A stretch of 64,000 bases of DNA from Cheiracanthium punctorium (GCA_038373885.1 JAWZYV010012385.1:600412-664411); one strand, 5' to 3'; positions 22,641-34,902 are shown, counted from the stretch's first letter. Numbers and translations are program-made. The notes: generated by a model from the letters alone, not told the origin.

Positions 22641-23190
22641 GAAGAGTTATGTATCTCAGCTTCAAATAAAATAAGTTTGCATGGATTTCATCAGAAATTT
22701 ATTTGGACGGTTACCTCAATAGCTTTCAATACATTAAAGTCTCTGTAGAGCTTCTATAAAATGAAATGTATCCAGAATCATTGTATGTGCCATGCCCAAA
22801 TCTCTTGCCAAGTTTGGAAATCCTGGACGAAATATCGCCACATTTGGTGGGTAAAATCAGTTTCTTAAACTGTACTCAGCTTGGTGAGATCTCGTACAAG
22901 GGGAGGTGAAGTTGCCAAACTTCAATTTTGTTGAACTATTATATCTGAAATTTAAAAAAAAATGCATAAAGTGCATGGAAATTATGTATATAATTGAGTA
23001 GACGTACGAGGAAGTCATGTGGTGTCTAAATCAGATTTCCGTCATTTAGTTTAATAGTCCTTGGAAAAGTGGAGGTCAGTCTCGTCTGAAATGCACACAA
23101 ATATGTAAGTAATAATTAGCTAACAATTCTTCCATAGAGATATTTAAGATAAATAGGTAAATATTGTGCATTCCTGTAATTTAGACAGTA
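22641..23190. other. No gene; contains a repeat related to 1190-1345
   Basis: See the entry at 1190. The rest is AT-rich with no recognised feature. Confidence 0.4.
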
Positions 23191-24895
23191 AGTGTACTAC
23201 AGCTCTGATTGAAAAAATAGAATAATGAAAGAAAATATGTTCCAGGAAATTGCAAATCTAATTTATCAAATAAATAATCAATAATATAAAATGTAAATTA
23301 CATACTATAAATCTGAATAATTTATAGATTATATAAATGTAAACATATCACAATGAAATAGAAAATATATTTAAAACAGTAAGTGAAAAAATTCGAAGTA
23401 TTATAATACTTCAAAACACGGTTCAAAAAATTAGAATAATGTAAATAGTATAAATCGAATTTTAAACTCTATGGGGTTTTCACATTCTAATCCGTACTTT
23501 GCTGCTTCACCCTTAGCTTTAATAACAGCTCTTTGGCAGCTAACAGCAGGTTTGGCATATTATTGACTAAGGGCTTACAAATATTTTTATCAACAAATAC
23601 TTTTGCCCATATGTTCTTGAAACTAAGGTTCTTTTTTGTCTACCGGTGCAACTTCTTGAAGTCGTTTTTTCATAATTCCCCACAAATTTTCGATGGGGTA
23701 TAGATCGATTAAGTTTGAAGGCCATGAGTGTACATTCAATTGCTTCTCTTGGAGCCATTAAGTGTTCGATTTGGAAGTGTGGGTAGAGGCTGAATCTTGC
23801 TGAAACACGAAATCGTCACCCCATAAATCCTCAGATGAAGGTTTCATGAAGTGTTCAAGAATGTCTTGATGCACTTATGAATTGACTCTTGCGTTAAAAA
23901 AAACGCAACATGCCAAGGCCTTGTGCAGCCTTGCAGCCCTATATCATGGCAGAGGTCGCAAATTTAAGTGAACTTTTTAAAGACTTTTTATCAAAGGCTT
24001 TTTTTAAGTCTCCAAACACACATGCCTTGATTCCCATGAGATACACAAAATATACTTTCGTGGCTGAAGAGTACCTTTTTCCAGTCAACTTGACACCAAA
24101 ATAGCCTTTGTTTACGCCATTTAACTCTAGCAACTTTTTACTTAGCTAATAAAAGTAACTTTGCCCTTGGCACACGTGATCTAAAACTTAATTTGTGAAG
24201 TCATCGTAATGTTATCTAGAGGCATTTATACCCACTTTCCATTTTCTCTGCAAATATCTCTTCGAAAACGATGTTTCTCCACATTTTTTTTTTTAATTTC
24301 CTTATCTCTGGCTGAAGTTATTGACTTTCGACCACCTTTAAAGTGTTTATTTTGAAACCACTTATTATTAGAATATTCTCTCAAAACTACTCACACTTGC
24401 TTGAGAACATTCCACTTCCTTTGCTATCAACAGTTATATTTTTCCTTTTTTGTGCAAGTACACAGTTCGAAATTTTACAGCCTCAGATAAGTTTCTCTTT
24501 CGTCCCATATTAAGCTAATACTGAACTAAAATCAAATGCCACAACGATTTTTCATTTTCCGCAGAGCACATTTTATAGTCCCGCATATATAAGTCCGGCA
24601 GCTGTTCTATAGACCAATAGGAAAATAGTTGCATGTTACGTTTATTTAACCATGGTATCCAGGTACTCTAACTTTTTAAATAGATCTAATATTTTTAAAT
24701 AGCTAATTATTAGTGTGGTAAATAAAAATAATCATTTATGTTATATTTACAACTGTACTGAAGATAATTTAGACAATTTTTATTTTTATTTTCAGAACAG
24801 AGTACGCAAATTGCAACAAATTATGACACTCTAGCAATAATAAACCCATTCCTTTTTGCATTTTTTAGATTTTTAAATTGAGCTGTAAAGCACTG
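23191..24895 (-). mobile_element. Tc1 transposon with IR/DR ends
   Basis: The right outer end reads, outside-in, CAGTGCTTTACAGCTCAATT next to TA. The left outer end reads AGTGTACTACAGCTCTGATT next to TA (23189-23190). A second, inner direct repeat is present on each side: 'ggttcaaaaaattagaataa' near 23425, and its inverted partner read as 'atttaaaaagttagagtacc' near 24672, about 205-215 bp inside the outer repeats. This inverted-repeat/direct-repeat layout is the one known from Sleeping Beauty-type Tc1 elements. Length 1705 bp, typical for the family. Confidence 0.85.
23488..24508 (-). pseudogene. Tc1 transposase, decayed (DD34E)
   Basis: The start codon lies at 24506-24508 and reads MGRKRNLSEAVKFRTVYLHK. 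The second catalytic Asp is in FVFQQDSASTHTS (about 23770-23820) and the Glu is in PIENLWGIMKK (about 23690). Counting the in-frame stop as one residue, exactly 34 residues separate Asp and Glu, the DD34E spacing of Tc1. The DNA-binding half is broken by frameshifts and stops, and one stop lies between the last two catalytic residues. The span of 1021 bp (~340 codons) equals a full-length Tc1 transposase. Inactive. Confidence 0.88.
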
Positions 24896-25953
24896 TACCA
24901 GCAGTAATTCGATGGTACTAAAATAGAAAGCAAAAAAAGAGCCTTTGAAACTAAATTGCAATCTGAAGTTTACCTAGTGTACACACCTCCTATTTAGTAC
25001 AGAATTTGTTAATTATATTTCATGTATTCACATAATTTAATAGAGTATGTGTTTCTGACAACATGCATACTTCTTGTCTATGATTTAGGTACATTTTTAA
25101 TCATATCTCCATATAAAAACTGGCTTATCCCTAAATAAATCTGTAAAGTAAAACAGGCATTTTGAGTTTTTGAAATAGAAGACTCCTTTTTAACGAAGTC
25201 ATTTCTATCAGTGGTGTTGGAGAGCGTTTAGTATTTAATGCTTTAGTATCACCCATTATAGCTCTTTAGTAATATTAATATGAATCTTGCTTGCAGTCCC
25301 CCACCCATATTAATGCGACCACCAGCAAATATATCATCTTTATTTTCCAAGAATGTGACATGGAAGGAAGAGTTTGTAATCTCACACGAATACACAAGCA
25401 CATAAAAATATTTGACTTCACATTTTTATCTCAAAAACGGTACGAGATACGGAAAAAAAGACAGATACAGAGTTGATGAGTATCATATATTTAGCAAGAC
25501 AACATACTTTGCGTACATCCTTGTGCACGAAGATGAGAACAATATTGCTACGATTGGAAGACATAAAACGCACATTTTTATGATCAAGTTTTCCAAAATT
25601 GCACTTGCCTGACATTAGGTTAATTTCTCTTTCCTGCTCAAAGTGTTTTCCGTTAGCAAATGCACATCTGAACTCTGGTTTGAAATTTTCGCTGCACTTT
25701 GTACAACATGACTGTTTTCAAGCTTGCGCAAGTAATACGCTTTTACCCCTTACATTTTACGTTTTCTGCTTCTAACATTAATGAAAATTAATGTAACGTA
25801 ACATTAATTAATTAGAAAACAATTCAAGAATTAGGATGAGCATCTTCATAAGATATAGTTTCCCAAAAGAGTAATTATTCAATGACAGCACAGTATTGGA
25901 TATATTTTGTAAGTAACAATGATTATTATGTGGGCTATATCTCTAAGTATATA
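24896..25953. other. No gene; possible transposon end at 25296-25325
   Basis: The phrase 'ccatattaatgcgaccacca' resembles the terminus of the element at 25954 ('cacattaatgtgaccacc'), suggesting a second, mostly lost member of that family. Short open frames at 25291-25615 lie on both strands and overlap each other, so none is credible. Confidence 0.35.
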
Positions 25954-25959
25954 CACTAT

Positions 25960-27313
25960 CCAGTCACATTAATGTGACCACCTGTCCAAAGCCAGATTAA
26001 CCACCGTTTCGGACCTCTGTGAGACCTGCAGGAAGAGAGCCATTTAGATTCTTCAAGAACTGGGATATTGAGCTATGCTGACTCCAGTGCCGTGACCAGC
26101 TGCACTTGATTACGTGATTGAGGATTGATACCGTGAATAACCCGATTGATGTGGTCCCACAGATTCTAGATTGGGTTTAAGTGCGGGTAGTTTGCTAAGG
26201 AAGACAGTAAACTCACCCTGTGGTGGTCTTCGAATCACGTACGCACACTGCGATCTGTATGACACCTCGCATTGTCCTGCAGGTAGATGACATCCTCGTG
26301 GGGGAAAACAATTCGCATGAAAGTGTGGACATGGCTCGAAAGGTCACATGTATACTTGTGTTGATCTATCGTACCTTCCACAAAGATGAGTGCACCCGGA
26401 GTTATGCCACGAGAACTCTTAGACTCCTCCGACAATTGTTGCAGGATGCTTGCTTTGAGACGTTTCACGCCACATACACTAGTGTCCATCTGTCCGATGG
26501 AGCATAAAACGTGATTCATTTGAAAAAGGCATCTGTTACCTCTCATTGGATGTATGGACTAGAGATGAGTTCGGGCTCATTTTTTGGAGCCCGAGCCCGA
26601 AATTTCAGTTAAAGATAAATAAAATTCAAAGTAATTCTTTGATAGAATACAATAAATTTTGCCGTTTGCGCAAATTAAAGACAATAGTTGCAAAATTTTT
26701 ATGCACTTTATGAAATAATGTCGGATCTCATGACTAACTAAGCAATGTAAGCCGCCGTTCTGAAATACACAAAGATCTTCACGCGCCTTCTAGGCACCCG
26801 TGCCGCTATTTTTTTATAAGTACTTTTATTATCCATATGAATGAATTTTTAGAAATCTGTTTCACGGAGTATGTTCAATAAACTAGAAATTTTTCACGAT
26901 CCCGAACGCAATTGAGATTTACGAGAGCCCGAACGCCCGAGCCCGGTTCAGGCCAGGGCTCGGGCTCGGGCTTTCGGGCTCGGGCTGAGCCCGTCTCATC
27001 TCTAGTATGGACTAGACTCAGTGGACGTCCAGTTGCAAAACTGGTGTGTAAATTTCAGACTTCTTTAGCCGATGTACAGCAGTCAGGATAGGTGCATTAG
27101 CCAGGCCTCTGCTGCTTAGGTCCATACGCAGCAACTTTCGCTGAACCATCGTTAAGGAGACACTGTTGATAGTCCATTGGTTTATCAGGGCAATCCGTTG
27201 CCCAACGGTTCCGTGCCTATTCTCCCGAATTCATCTCCTCAGCCATTGCTCACCTCGTCAACTATGACCCGTTCAGCCACATTTGCCTCGTCGATTTTAT
27301 TGGATAGTGTCAT
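25960..27313 (-). pseudogene. Tc1/mariner-class transposase, split by hAT and stops
   Basis: Reading leftward, MTLSNKIDEANVAERVIV begins at 27313. QRKLLRMDLSSRGLANAPI follows after frameshifts, then comes the hAT insertion. Past it, VIYLQDNARCHTDRSVRT carries the second catalytic Asp (about 26240-26290). The segment HLNPI-stop-NLWDHINR places an amber TAG where the catalytic Glu of the usual PIENLW is expected, 35 residues after the Asp. Known relatives in arthropods have 36-37, so a DD36E- or DD37E-type branch is likely. A 103-codon frame inside this region is only the best-preserved piece. Confidence 0.82.
26560..27004. mobile_element. hAT MITE nested in transposase, exact 8-bp duplication
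   Basis: The 445-bp element begins TAGAGATGAGTTCGGGCTC and ends GAGCCCGTCTCATCTCTA, about 18 bp of inverted repeat. GTATGGAC flanks it exactly (26552-26559 and 27005-27012). GAGCCCGA motifs are iterated near both ends, most densely at 26930-26985. It inserted into the transposase gene above, so it is the younger of the two. Confidence 0.94.
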
Positions 27314-27526
27314 TTGTCCATGCACGGTATACTTTTAGCACGGTGGCAACCTAACAGTTTACAAAATTACCCATTTTGGAAGTGTCAATCATCATGCCTA
27401 TTCTTTCGGACACACTTCATATAATATCCGCTCCACTACAGTCTGCTTCCACGTACCTTCTGTAGTTTAATATTTCACGTTGGCGTCAAAAGTAGGTAGC
27501 GGCCACATTAATGGGACTGGACTGTG

Positions 27527-27819
27527 TGCTTGGAAATAGTTTAGTCTACCATAATATATGAAAACAAACACTTAGTAAACTATGGTATAAATTTCTTTTA
27601 ATTACACAATTTAATTAGAAAGTCTAAAGCGTGAACTGAGTCTACTCATTCATATTTTAAAACACAAAAAAAACATAAATTACATTCTTACGTCTTAAAT
27701 TACTGAATTTTAATTAATTATTCTCGCACTAAACGTACTTCGTGAGCAGTTGCATATTTTTAAATAAGCTTCCCGGGTAGAAAAATAGTCACTAAATTTT
27801 TCAAGTGCCCGGTTAATTA
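27527..27819. other. No recognised feature
   Basis: AT-rich spacer between the Tc1/mariner element and the long repeat. Confidence 0.5.
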
Positions 27820-28390
27820 TGCTTTACAACGTTATATCCATTTGTTTTTATCATTACAGATAAACAGCATACTTGGCTGTGGGGCAAATTCCGACATTTT
27901 ATTCTCCGCTTTACAAAAATTCATTTCCCAGGCTTCTAACCTTCAAAAGTTCTCTAAAATCCCTTCCAAGTAAATGGCAATTTAATATCCTCCTTTTCTA
28001 AAAAGGAGAGTAGTTCTGAATTCTTTCACCCAATGTTTTGATGAAAACTCTTGGTGTAAGAGCCTTTAATAACGCCGAGATACAGGCAAATACTTTTGGA
28101 GTTTATATTGGGAAAGGAGTTGGAAACGAAAATTCTCTGTCTCTATTATGCTTTCCATTAATCCAGAATAACTTTATGATTAAATCTCAATTTTAATATG
28201 TTTCCCAAGTACTTTTCGTGTTTTCCACACATTCAACTTCAGTATAGGGTAAGAGGAGCAACATTTTAATTTCGAACAAATGGATTTTATGTCTCTGTCG
28301 TCAAGAAGATTGAATAGTGAAATGATAATTTCTAACGCATATAAAAGTATCTTAATATGTGGTTACGTTATTAATTTACACTAATAGTAA
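27820..28390. repeat. Dispersed long repeat A, first half, copy 2
   Basis: Same-strand, diverged copy of 20149-20720. It stops close to a possible mariner-type end at 28395, which suggests that later insertions separated it from its second half at 32.7 kb. Confidence 0.7.
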
Positions 28391-28394
28391 TTGG

Positions 28395-28660
28395 GGTTGT
28401 CCTTCTATAAAAAGCCCAAAAAGTAAGGTTCTCCATGTAAATAATGCTGAATTTTTCAAAACACTTAAAAATATTTTATTCATTGCTGAATTTCCATCTA
28501 AGCCGCACTGGTGAAAATATTTTACATGTCGAACAATTTTTAAGTAGTTTTAGTTTTTCCCTGTGTATTTTAGTCTTGTATATGAGGAATGACATTTAAA
28601 TTTGGAATAAATGTTGTTCAATTGTTGATCGCATGAAAAGTAAATAGAAAACGAATAATT
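28395..28660. mobile_element. Possible mariner-type fragment
   Basis: 'aagcccaaaaagtaaggttc' resembles the outer end of mariner elements (consensus with CAAAAAGTAAGG). No transposase motif and no second end could be found. Weak call. Confidence 0.22.
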
Positions 28661-28927
28661 CCTAATCCACTTCGGACAAGCTTAAAATGTAGTGATGCAA
28701 CAAAAAAGTTTTCCAACAGTCTTTTTAAAATTTTTGCACTTCATAACAGAAGGTATAGCAAAAATCTGGATTTTTGGAATCCCTCCATGCACGTGGCTAA
28801 CATACTAAGTGGAAATTAATTTTCTCTAATTCGGCATGTATTTTAATTTTTGCAACAAATGGCAAGTTCTAAGAAAAAAAGAAGAAAACAGGAAATATTT
28901 TGCTTTTTATAAGATCTTGATGATTTC

Positions 28928-28993
28928 ACTATATGACTTCGAAACTATGACTATATGACTATACTATACTATATGACTATATGACTTCGAATA
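28928..28993. repeat. Short TATGAC/TATACTA tandem repeat
   Basis: Iterated 'ctatatgac' and 'tatactatac' units, with 'tatatgacttcgaa' at both ends of the block. Confidence 0.7.
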
Positions 28994-29219
28994 TTATGAA
29001 GTTGAAGAATATTAAGTCGTAGAAAGTTATTAAAAATGAGTAAATAATTTGATATTTTTATTATTCTTCCATTTCTACCAATTTTGTATTTTTTATACAT
29101 CTATATTGTAGTGTACTAAGGCGTACCTCTATATTAGTCTAAACCCCGATTAAGAATTCAAAAATGTGTTTTGAGTATTAATTATTCAAAATATTAGTAA
29201 CTTCATTTAACTTTCCTCA

Positions 29220-29830
29220 ATTTTGTACGAGTATAAGAAAGTAATGTGATCCCGAAAAATTTTAGGGACTAGATTTCAACGAAAAAAACCGATTTTGACT
29301 AGCTCTAAATTTATTTTTAAGATTTTCGAGATGCATCTAATTTTATGCTAGAATGCACGTTCATATAAATGCGTGTGAAACTCATTTTGACCTACCGCAT
29401 GTCCATTTTGACCAGTTTTCCATGCCGTCTGTACGTACGTATGAACGTATATACCAGTTACATACTACATACGAGTATGTACATACGATTTACATGCATG
29501 CGTACGCACAAACGAGTACATGCATACGTCGTACGTACATACGAGTTACATACATACCTATGTATGTAACTCGCATACCTCAAAAACCATTGGTCGAAGA
29601 TTGTTAAAACTTTAAATTTAGGATAGTTGCAACATTTAGTTGTGCACCTCTCTTTTCGGTCACATTCGATGGGATAGTTTATCTACAGGGCCGCCCAAAA
29701 GATTCTAAATAGTACATTACGCTCTGTGGGCTGAAATTCATTAAACACCCATATATCAAAAGCTATTTGACGTAGGATGTTGGAATTTTATATTTAGGAT
29801 TGTTGTAACATCTAGTTTTATATTATTATT
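29220..29830. repeat. Dispersed repeat B, copy 2
   Basis: Diverged copy of the repeat at 21735, containing an expanded TACG/TATG block in its centre. Confidence 0.5.
29400..29575. repeat. TACG/TATG-rich low-complexity block
   Basis: Degenerate repeats of tacgta, catacga and tgcatgcg with many small palindromes (for instance cgtacgtacg). The 84- and 66-codon frames here encode Thr/Tyr/Val/Met-rich low-complexity peptides and are rejected as genes. Confidence 0.85.
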
Positions 29831-32344
29831 ATTAAAATCTTCAGTTTGTGAAGTAAAAGAAAATAAGGTAATTTGTCTAAAACATAACATTTAAGGGCCT
29901 CTTTGTTTAGTAGAGACAAATTGGAAATGATAAGATAATTTTTAAAAAACGACATTTTCTTTCTTTTTCTAAAATATTTTAATATATAATAATTCTTTTG
30001 GAGATTATTTCGAACTCCCATAATTGTTTTTCGATACTTAATTTCCGAAGAATAATTTCGATTTCGAATCCGAGAAGTTAGCTAAATAATATCGATTGAA
30101 CTGATCAATTTTGCCTAGTTGAATCGTTAACGATTGGGATTAGACAAATCTGTATGAAATTTAAAAACTCGGGAATTATTTATTTTTTCATAAAATAAAC
30201 ACTCCCCACACCTTCTTTTAATATTTCTCTATACATATAAATAAATAAATAAAATAAATAAAATGTTATGATGAATATAATTTTTATACCCTGTCTTCTT
30301 AAAAAAAATTGATTGTTGTAACTCATGTTTAGTGGGTTCGTCACTTTTAATAACGTAATCCTTTGATTGTGTAAATCTTTGATAATTACATCACTGTGTG
30401 TGTGTGTCTTAAAAGAGCCATTTTAAGGTGCGGATTTTTAACTAAAAATGCATTTATTTTCGCTGCGTACAATTTATCATCAATTACATAGTAATTAGAA
30501 AAAAGTACAGTTGGACCTGATTAATGTAATAGCCAATTCGACAGGAAAAATTATTCGAATAAGCGGGATATGCCATTATCGGTGGTCACATTTACTAAAT
30601 ATTACGATTTGGTACACTGAGAATCATTAAAATAAGTAGGATATTACTTAACCGATGTTCCATTAGCCCTAAAATGTATAGCGATGCATATCTGAATCGT
30701 ATTTTTTACTGCCGGATTAGAGTAGAAGTCAAAATTCTTACATCAATTTCACATTCAAAATATACTTTTTAATAATAAGTGATTTATATCGTGTATAATA
30801 AAAATTTCACATACTTCTTAGTTATTAGTTATTATTAATTAAGTATTCCCAAAACTGACTAAGAATATTTAGCTTTCAATCGCTGCAATAGAGCAAAGGT
30901 CTTGGGGAAAAAATTCGTGCATTTAAGGGTTAAGCTGGCTGTAGTTGATGTTAATACAGATTTCGTATTTCAGTTAATATCTAATCAAGATTTTTGAATG
31001 ACAAGGATTTCTAAAGAGATTTGTGAAGTTCTGAGACTAGTTTAAATACGATTCATTTCTTATAAAGAATAATATCTTGTGTATGAAACCGACACTGGAA
31101 ATTTGACTTACACCCAAGTATTCGTTTTAGAGAACGGACATCACCTGCACAATTCTGTAGGTCCAGGTGTAAAGGGCTATCTAAAACTGGACTATAATTT
31201 GAATGTTAATGGCTTTTAGTGCGTTAAAGAAAATACATTCTCTATGTCTACTTTTACTTAACTGAAATAATATTTTATGTCCGGTAACTATAATAGTTTC
31301 TTCTCAGAAATTAAACTTGAACGATAAATAGAGGGCAAGACCTCATTCTGTGAGCTTGATTGTAGCGGAATTTAAAAAAAAAAGGTATCTTAAAACCAAT
31401 AAAGAAACACAGTTTCAAAATCGACTAAATTAATTAATTTTTAGTAAATTTTTTAGTTATCTCTCTATTCTAAAAAAAGTAAAGGCCGCTGTCGTTGCTG
31501 GCGCTGTCAAAGCTTGTTGGCCTATCTCCTCCTAAACCGTGGGGATTTAAGTTTCGACTAAGGTGCCCACAGATTCGAAAAATTCCGAGGAACCTGATAA
31601 GCTGTCTTAAATTTTGAAAATCGAATTATTTTAAAGCTATATGAAACAAGTAACTCAAAATGTGTTACACAAATTTGATTTTTCAAATAGTAAGTTCGCT
31701 TAGACAACAGGAGTTTAGAATTAGCGATTATTCGTTTTTCAAAAGCAGAATAACTAATATCTTGTAAATGAAAAATAATTAAAATGCAGATTATTTTAAA
31801 GCCGGTCCGGTCCAGCTGAATTATTTGCTGCCAGTAGAAATATTTGGCGGCGTTAACTATGCCATTATAGCAGTTATAATACACTTTGAATATTTGCTAG
31901 CGCGACCAGATGGTATAATTCGTGGTGCTAAGTACGCCAATCTGCAAACGATTATGTAAATGAAAATATGGATAACGGTTTTCCGGTAACCTTAAATGAA
32001 CAGTAATTATAGGTTGTGAGCACGCGTAAATCGCCAAATAATGAAAAGTCGCCATTGGTGGCAAGCTATCCAACCTGTTCCGTTGTTTTTATCAAAGAAA
32101 ATATGAACTGCTTTTTTCTTAGAGCTAATTATTAACTATACATATACGCAAGTCGCCAAATTATGAAAATTCTCCATAATTGGCTAATACGCAAGGCGTC
32201 CCATCGGTTTCACATAATTACAAATAGTGCGAGGTTTAAATTTTTATGTTCCAAGAAACATGCAAGAACCAAGCAATGTGTAGCTTGGTAACATTCTATC
32301 TTATCCAAGCTTTGGATTTTGTTTGTTGAAATTATGTCTTTTTT
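29831..32344. other. No gene recognised
   Basis: AT-rich DNA with AAAT runs at 30236-30264, a short TG repeat at 30395 and a possible pogo-like end at 30510 ('acagttggacctgattaatg') with no partner. At 31485-31530 a short stretch is richer in G+C. The 108-codon minus frame at 31558-31884 has no motif and is within chance length. Confidence 0.45.
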
Positions 32345-32421
32345 ACGAAGTCTTTTTAGGGGCCGAATGCCTCATACGAAATGCGAGTGTAGCGAGTCTA
32401 GGGGCTTTGGCCCCTAGTTTC
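32345..32421. repeat. Hairpin-ended repeat fragment
   Basis: CTAGGGGCtttGGCCCCTAG at about 32397-32417 forms an 8-bp stem with a 3-nt loop and is followed by T, resembling a Helitron 3' end (hairpin then CTAG|T). It is preceded by 'gcgagtgtagcgagt'. No 5' end is identified. Confidence 0.35.
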
Positions 32422-32719
32422 TTAAATTTATAAATCCATATTAAATATTTTTTAAATAAAATAAATTTATTCTTGCAAAATAATGTAATTTAAAATATTG
32501 GTAAGATACTTATATGACTTGTTAATTACATATATTTTTTTTAATGCAGCATCATTTCCGATTTTGTTATTTTCTGTGAACACGTACATAATCATAAAAT
32601 TATTCTGCTTAATTAATACAACTTTTAAAAAATTTGACAAACATTATTTTAGTACTTTTAGTTTTTATTTTCATCATGATACCCGGTTTTTTATATTCTA
32701 GTCCTAGAAATATATTTTT

Positions 32720-33560
32720 AGACAAACTTACCTTTTTTATTTAATGCTAAACATAAATCATTTAATATTATCTTATTTAAAAAAATGAAAATTCACAATA
32801 ATGCGTGCTCATCATGTGCATGCATTAAATAAACTTCACTTTTTTTTAAATTTTAAGTGATAAGAAATATTAATTTTCTTTACTAAAATGCACATGTGTT
32901 ATTTCTTGCACACCTGTCTTACTTATCTCTCTCAAAAGGTAAAATACTAGAAACTTTTCCCGTTATTGTTTGTGTTTTCTAAATTTCATCATAACTTAGT
33001 TCGAAGGTAAACATCCGAAAGATATCAGCATTATTGAACAACTAATATCCGTTAACACGAGAAAGTGCGATATTTTTCGGAGCATTAATTTTTAAACATC
33101 AAACAAAACTTTTTCTTGTTAAATAAATGTTTTCAGTTTTATTTTTATGTATGTAATGTCTAAGAACATGGTACTAAGCTTTTCAGCCTAAAACTCTGGT
33201 TTGTTTTTGAACGGATTTAATAGCATTCTTAAATTGCAGACGAAATTATTTCAGAGATTCGGATGACCTTTTAGATTATTAATATAATTTAACATTTAAA
33301 ATTTGAGCTTAAAATTAGAACTATTTATTTAAAAATATGTTTAGCAGAAATAGTAACGCGTTTTACTATCGATCGAAAAGCATGCTATGGTCGAATTTCA
33401 GCGATTTCTTTTTTCTCTCGTGATTTTGAGTTGAATCATAGGTTTTATGGAGTCCGCGGTGTGCTAAATTTGTAAAACGCTAAGCTTCTTTTCTGTTAAA
33501 TATAGTGAAGTAAAATTCTATTCAGTTTGATTTGTTTCACATCATTTTATTTTTAATTTT
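32720..33560. repeat. Dispersed long repeat A, second half, copy 2
   Basis: Same-strand match to 20890-21720 with many substitutions and indels; see that entry. No shared open frame. Confidence 0.65.
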
Positions 33561-33710
33561 CGTTAATTAATTGGGATCTAATTTTTTACCGTCATTATCA
33601 TGGGGTTTTTTTTCAGATTGGGGAAGGCAGTCTCTACAATACATATACATTTGTAAATTGCGATTAGCTCGAAATTTGTCGATAGATGCTTTTTCGGCCG
33701 TTTAAATTGA

Positions 33711-33837
33711 CCTATTTATGCCTAGTGTCCCTTTTTTGGGACGCCATTTTCGCATTCAGTCGAAAATTTTATTTATTTTTCCTAGCCTTTATCCACGAGT
33801 ATCGAAGAAAGTCGCAAATATATCTGGCACAAATCGG
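33711..33837. mobile_element. piggyBac-type MITE, short intact copy
   Basis: Begins CCTATTTATGCCTAGTG after TTGA and ends CTGGCACAAATCGG before TCAA. The better-preserved copy at 40589-41779 has exact TTAA flanks, so these are decayed TTAA sites. At 127 bp this is an uninterrupted version of that copy and serves as its empty-site reference. Confidence 0.62.
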
Positions 33838-34902
33838 TCAATTTCGCGAGGCTTGCTTGTCTGTGACAGGTCCTGCCTGTGTGCGTGTCAGCAAGCAGCT
33901 TTCGTACTGTATTTCAAAAGAGCATTTCGATGTGACGTTTCAATGACGTCATCTAAGGGACAGCCGATTGCACATCCTTTCTGGGCTGATTCTTCTGTCG
34001 TCTACCTATTATTTTCAACCCCGAAAAGTGTTGCAGAAACATCAGTTTTCACTATCTTTAGCCACTTCAAAAGATAAAATTGCTGTTTGTAAGCCGAAGT
34101 CGAAGGCTTACTTACCTCTTTCAATCTATTATAATCGTCCAAAAAGCTTGAATTCAATACCTTTTTTGAATGTTGAAATTCGGGTTTTTTCCAATTAAAA
34201 TACATTAAGAAAACCTACAAATGTAAAGCTTGTCACTGAGACTCTACGCTCGTCGAAATGTGTTGGCTTAAAGCAGACATACGATCAGATTGGGGAAAAA
34301 AAGCTTCCGTTGTTGATAGTAGACATACGGGTGTAATGGCTAAGTTAATTACAGTACATTCCGGTTATTTGGGCTGTGTTTACACTAAACCATTTTGATG
34401 GCTGCACTAAAAATCAGAATTTTTTTCAATAATGGTGATCACAGGATCATGTTTTTGATTATTCACAAACTTCAATACATGATGTGATAACTCACTTGAT
34501 GTGTTTTAATGGAAGAAATAGTGGGGATGAGCCATTGATATGTGTGATTTTAAATTGTCAGATAAGATGTGCAGTCAGACAACAGACATAGAGAAATGGT
34601 GTGGAAAAGCATAAAAACTGAAGAGGTCGAAAGAATATACAGAAATATTTTTTCGGTTTCAACTTTTAAAATATTCATTAAAAAGCGACTAAATTTTTTG
34701 TCATTTGAAACAAAGAAACAGGATTGTTTTCCACATTAACTATACAAAAGGACACTATTTTCTTGCTTTTTCTCCTGTTCTCCTGATTTAAATAAATGTT
34801 GTTCAGATCAAATATTTTTTTTCAATTAACGTAATATATTGCAGTTTAAAATACCTCGTTAAATAGAAAATATTTTACGTGTCAATATACACATATCATA
34901 AT
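33838..34902. other. No gene recognised
   Basis: Overlapping frames of 60-119 codons at 33686-34198 lie on both strands and partly inside the MITE, so none is credible. A TGACGTCA octamer is at 33942. A 45-codon plus frame ending near 34343 (with ETLRSSKCVGLKQTYDQIGE) looks somewhat protein-like, but no family is recognised. Confidence 0.4.

Larger units (their letters stand above)
25954..27526 (-). mobile_element. Tc1/mariner-class transposon, interrupted
   Basis: Ends are inverted: CACTATCCAGTCACATTAAT at left (after TA) and, in reverse complement, CACAGTCCAGTCCCATTAAT at right (next to TG where TA is expected). The minus strand carries a decayed DDE transposase. A hAT element is inserted at 26560-27004. 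Without it and one target copy the element is about 1.12 kb, normal for this class. Confidence 0.85.

Noticed and set aside
26235..26546. 103-codon minus frame as a gene
   Set aside because: It is only the longest surviving piece of a transposase broken by stops, a lost catalytic Glu and a hAT insertion.
29353..29607. 84-codon plus frame rich in Thr, Tyr and His
   Set aside because: Encoded by the TACG/TATG low-complexity block.
33686..34205. Longest plus frame (119 codons) and its neighbours
   Set aside because: Several frames on both strands overlap, one begins inside a TTAA-type MITE, and none has a motif; length fits chance in 64 kb of AT-rich DNA.
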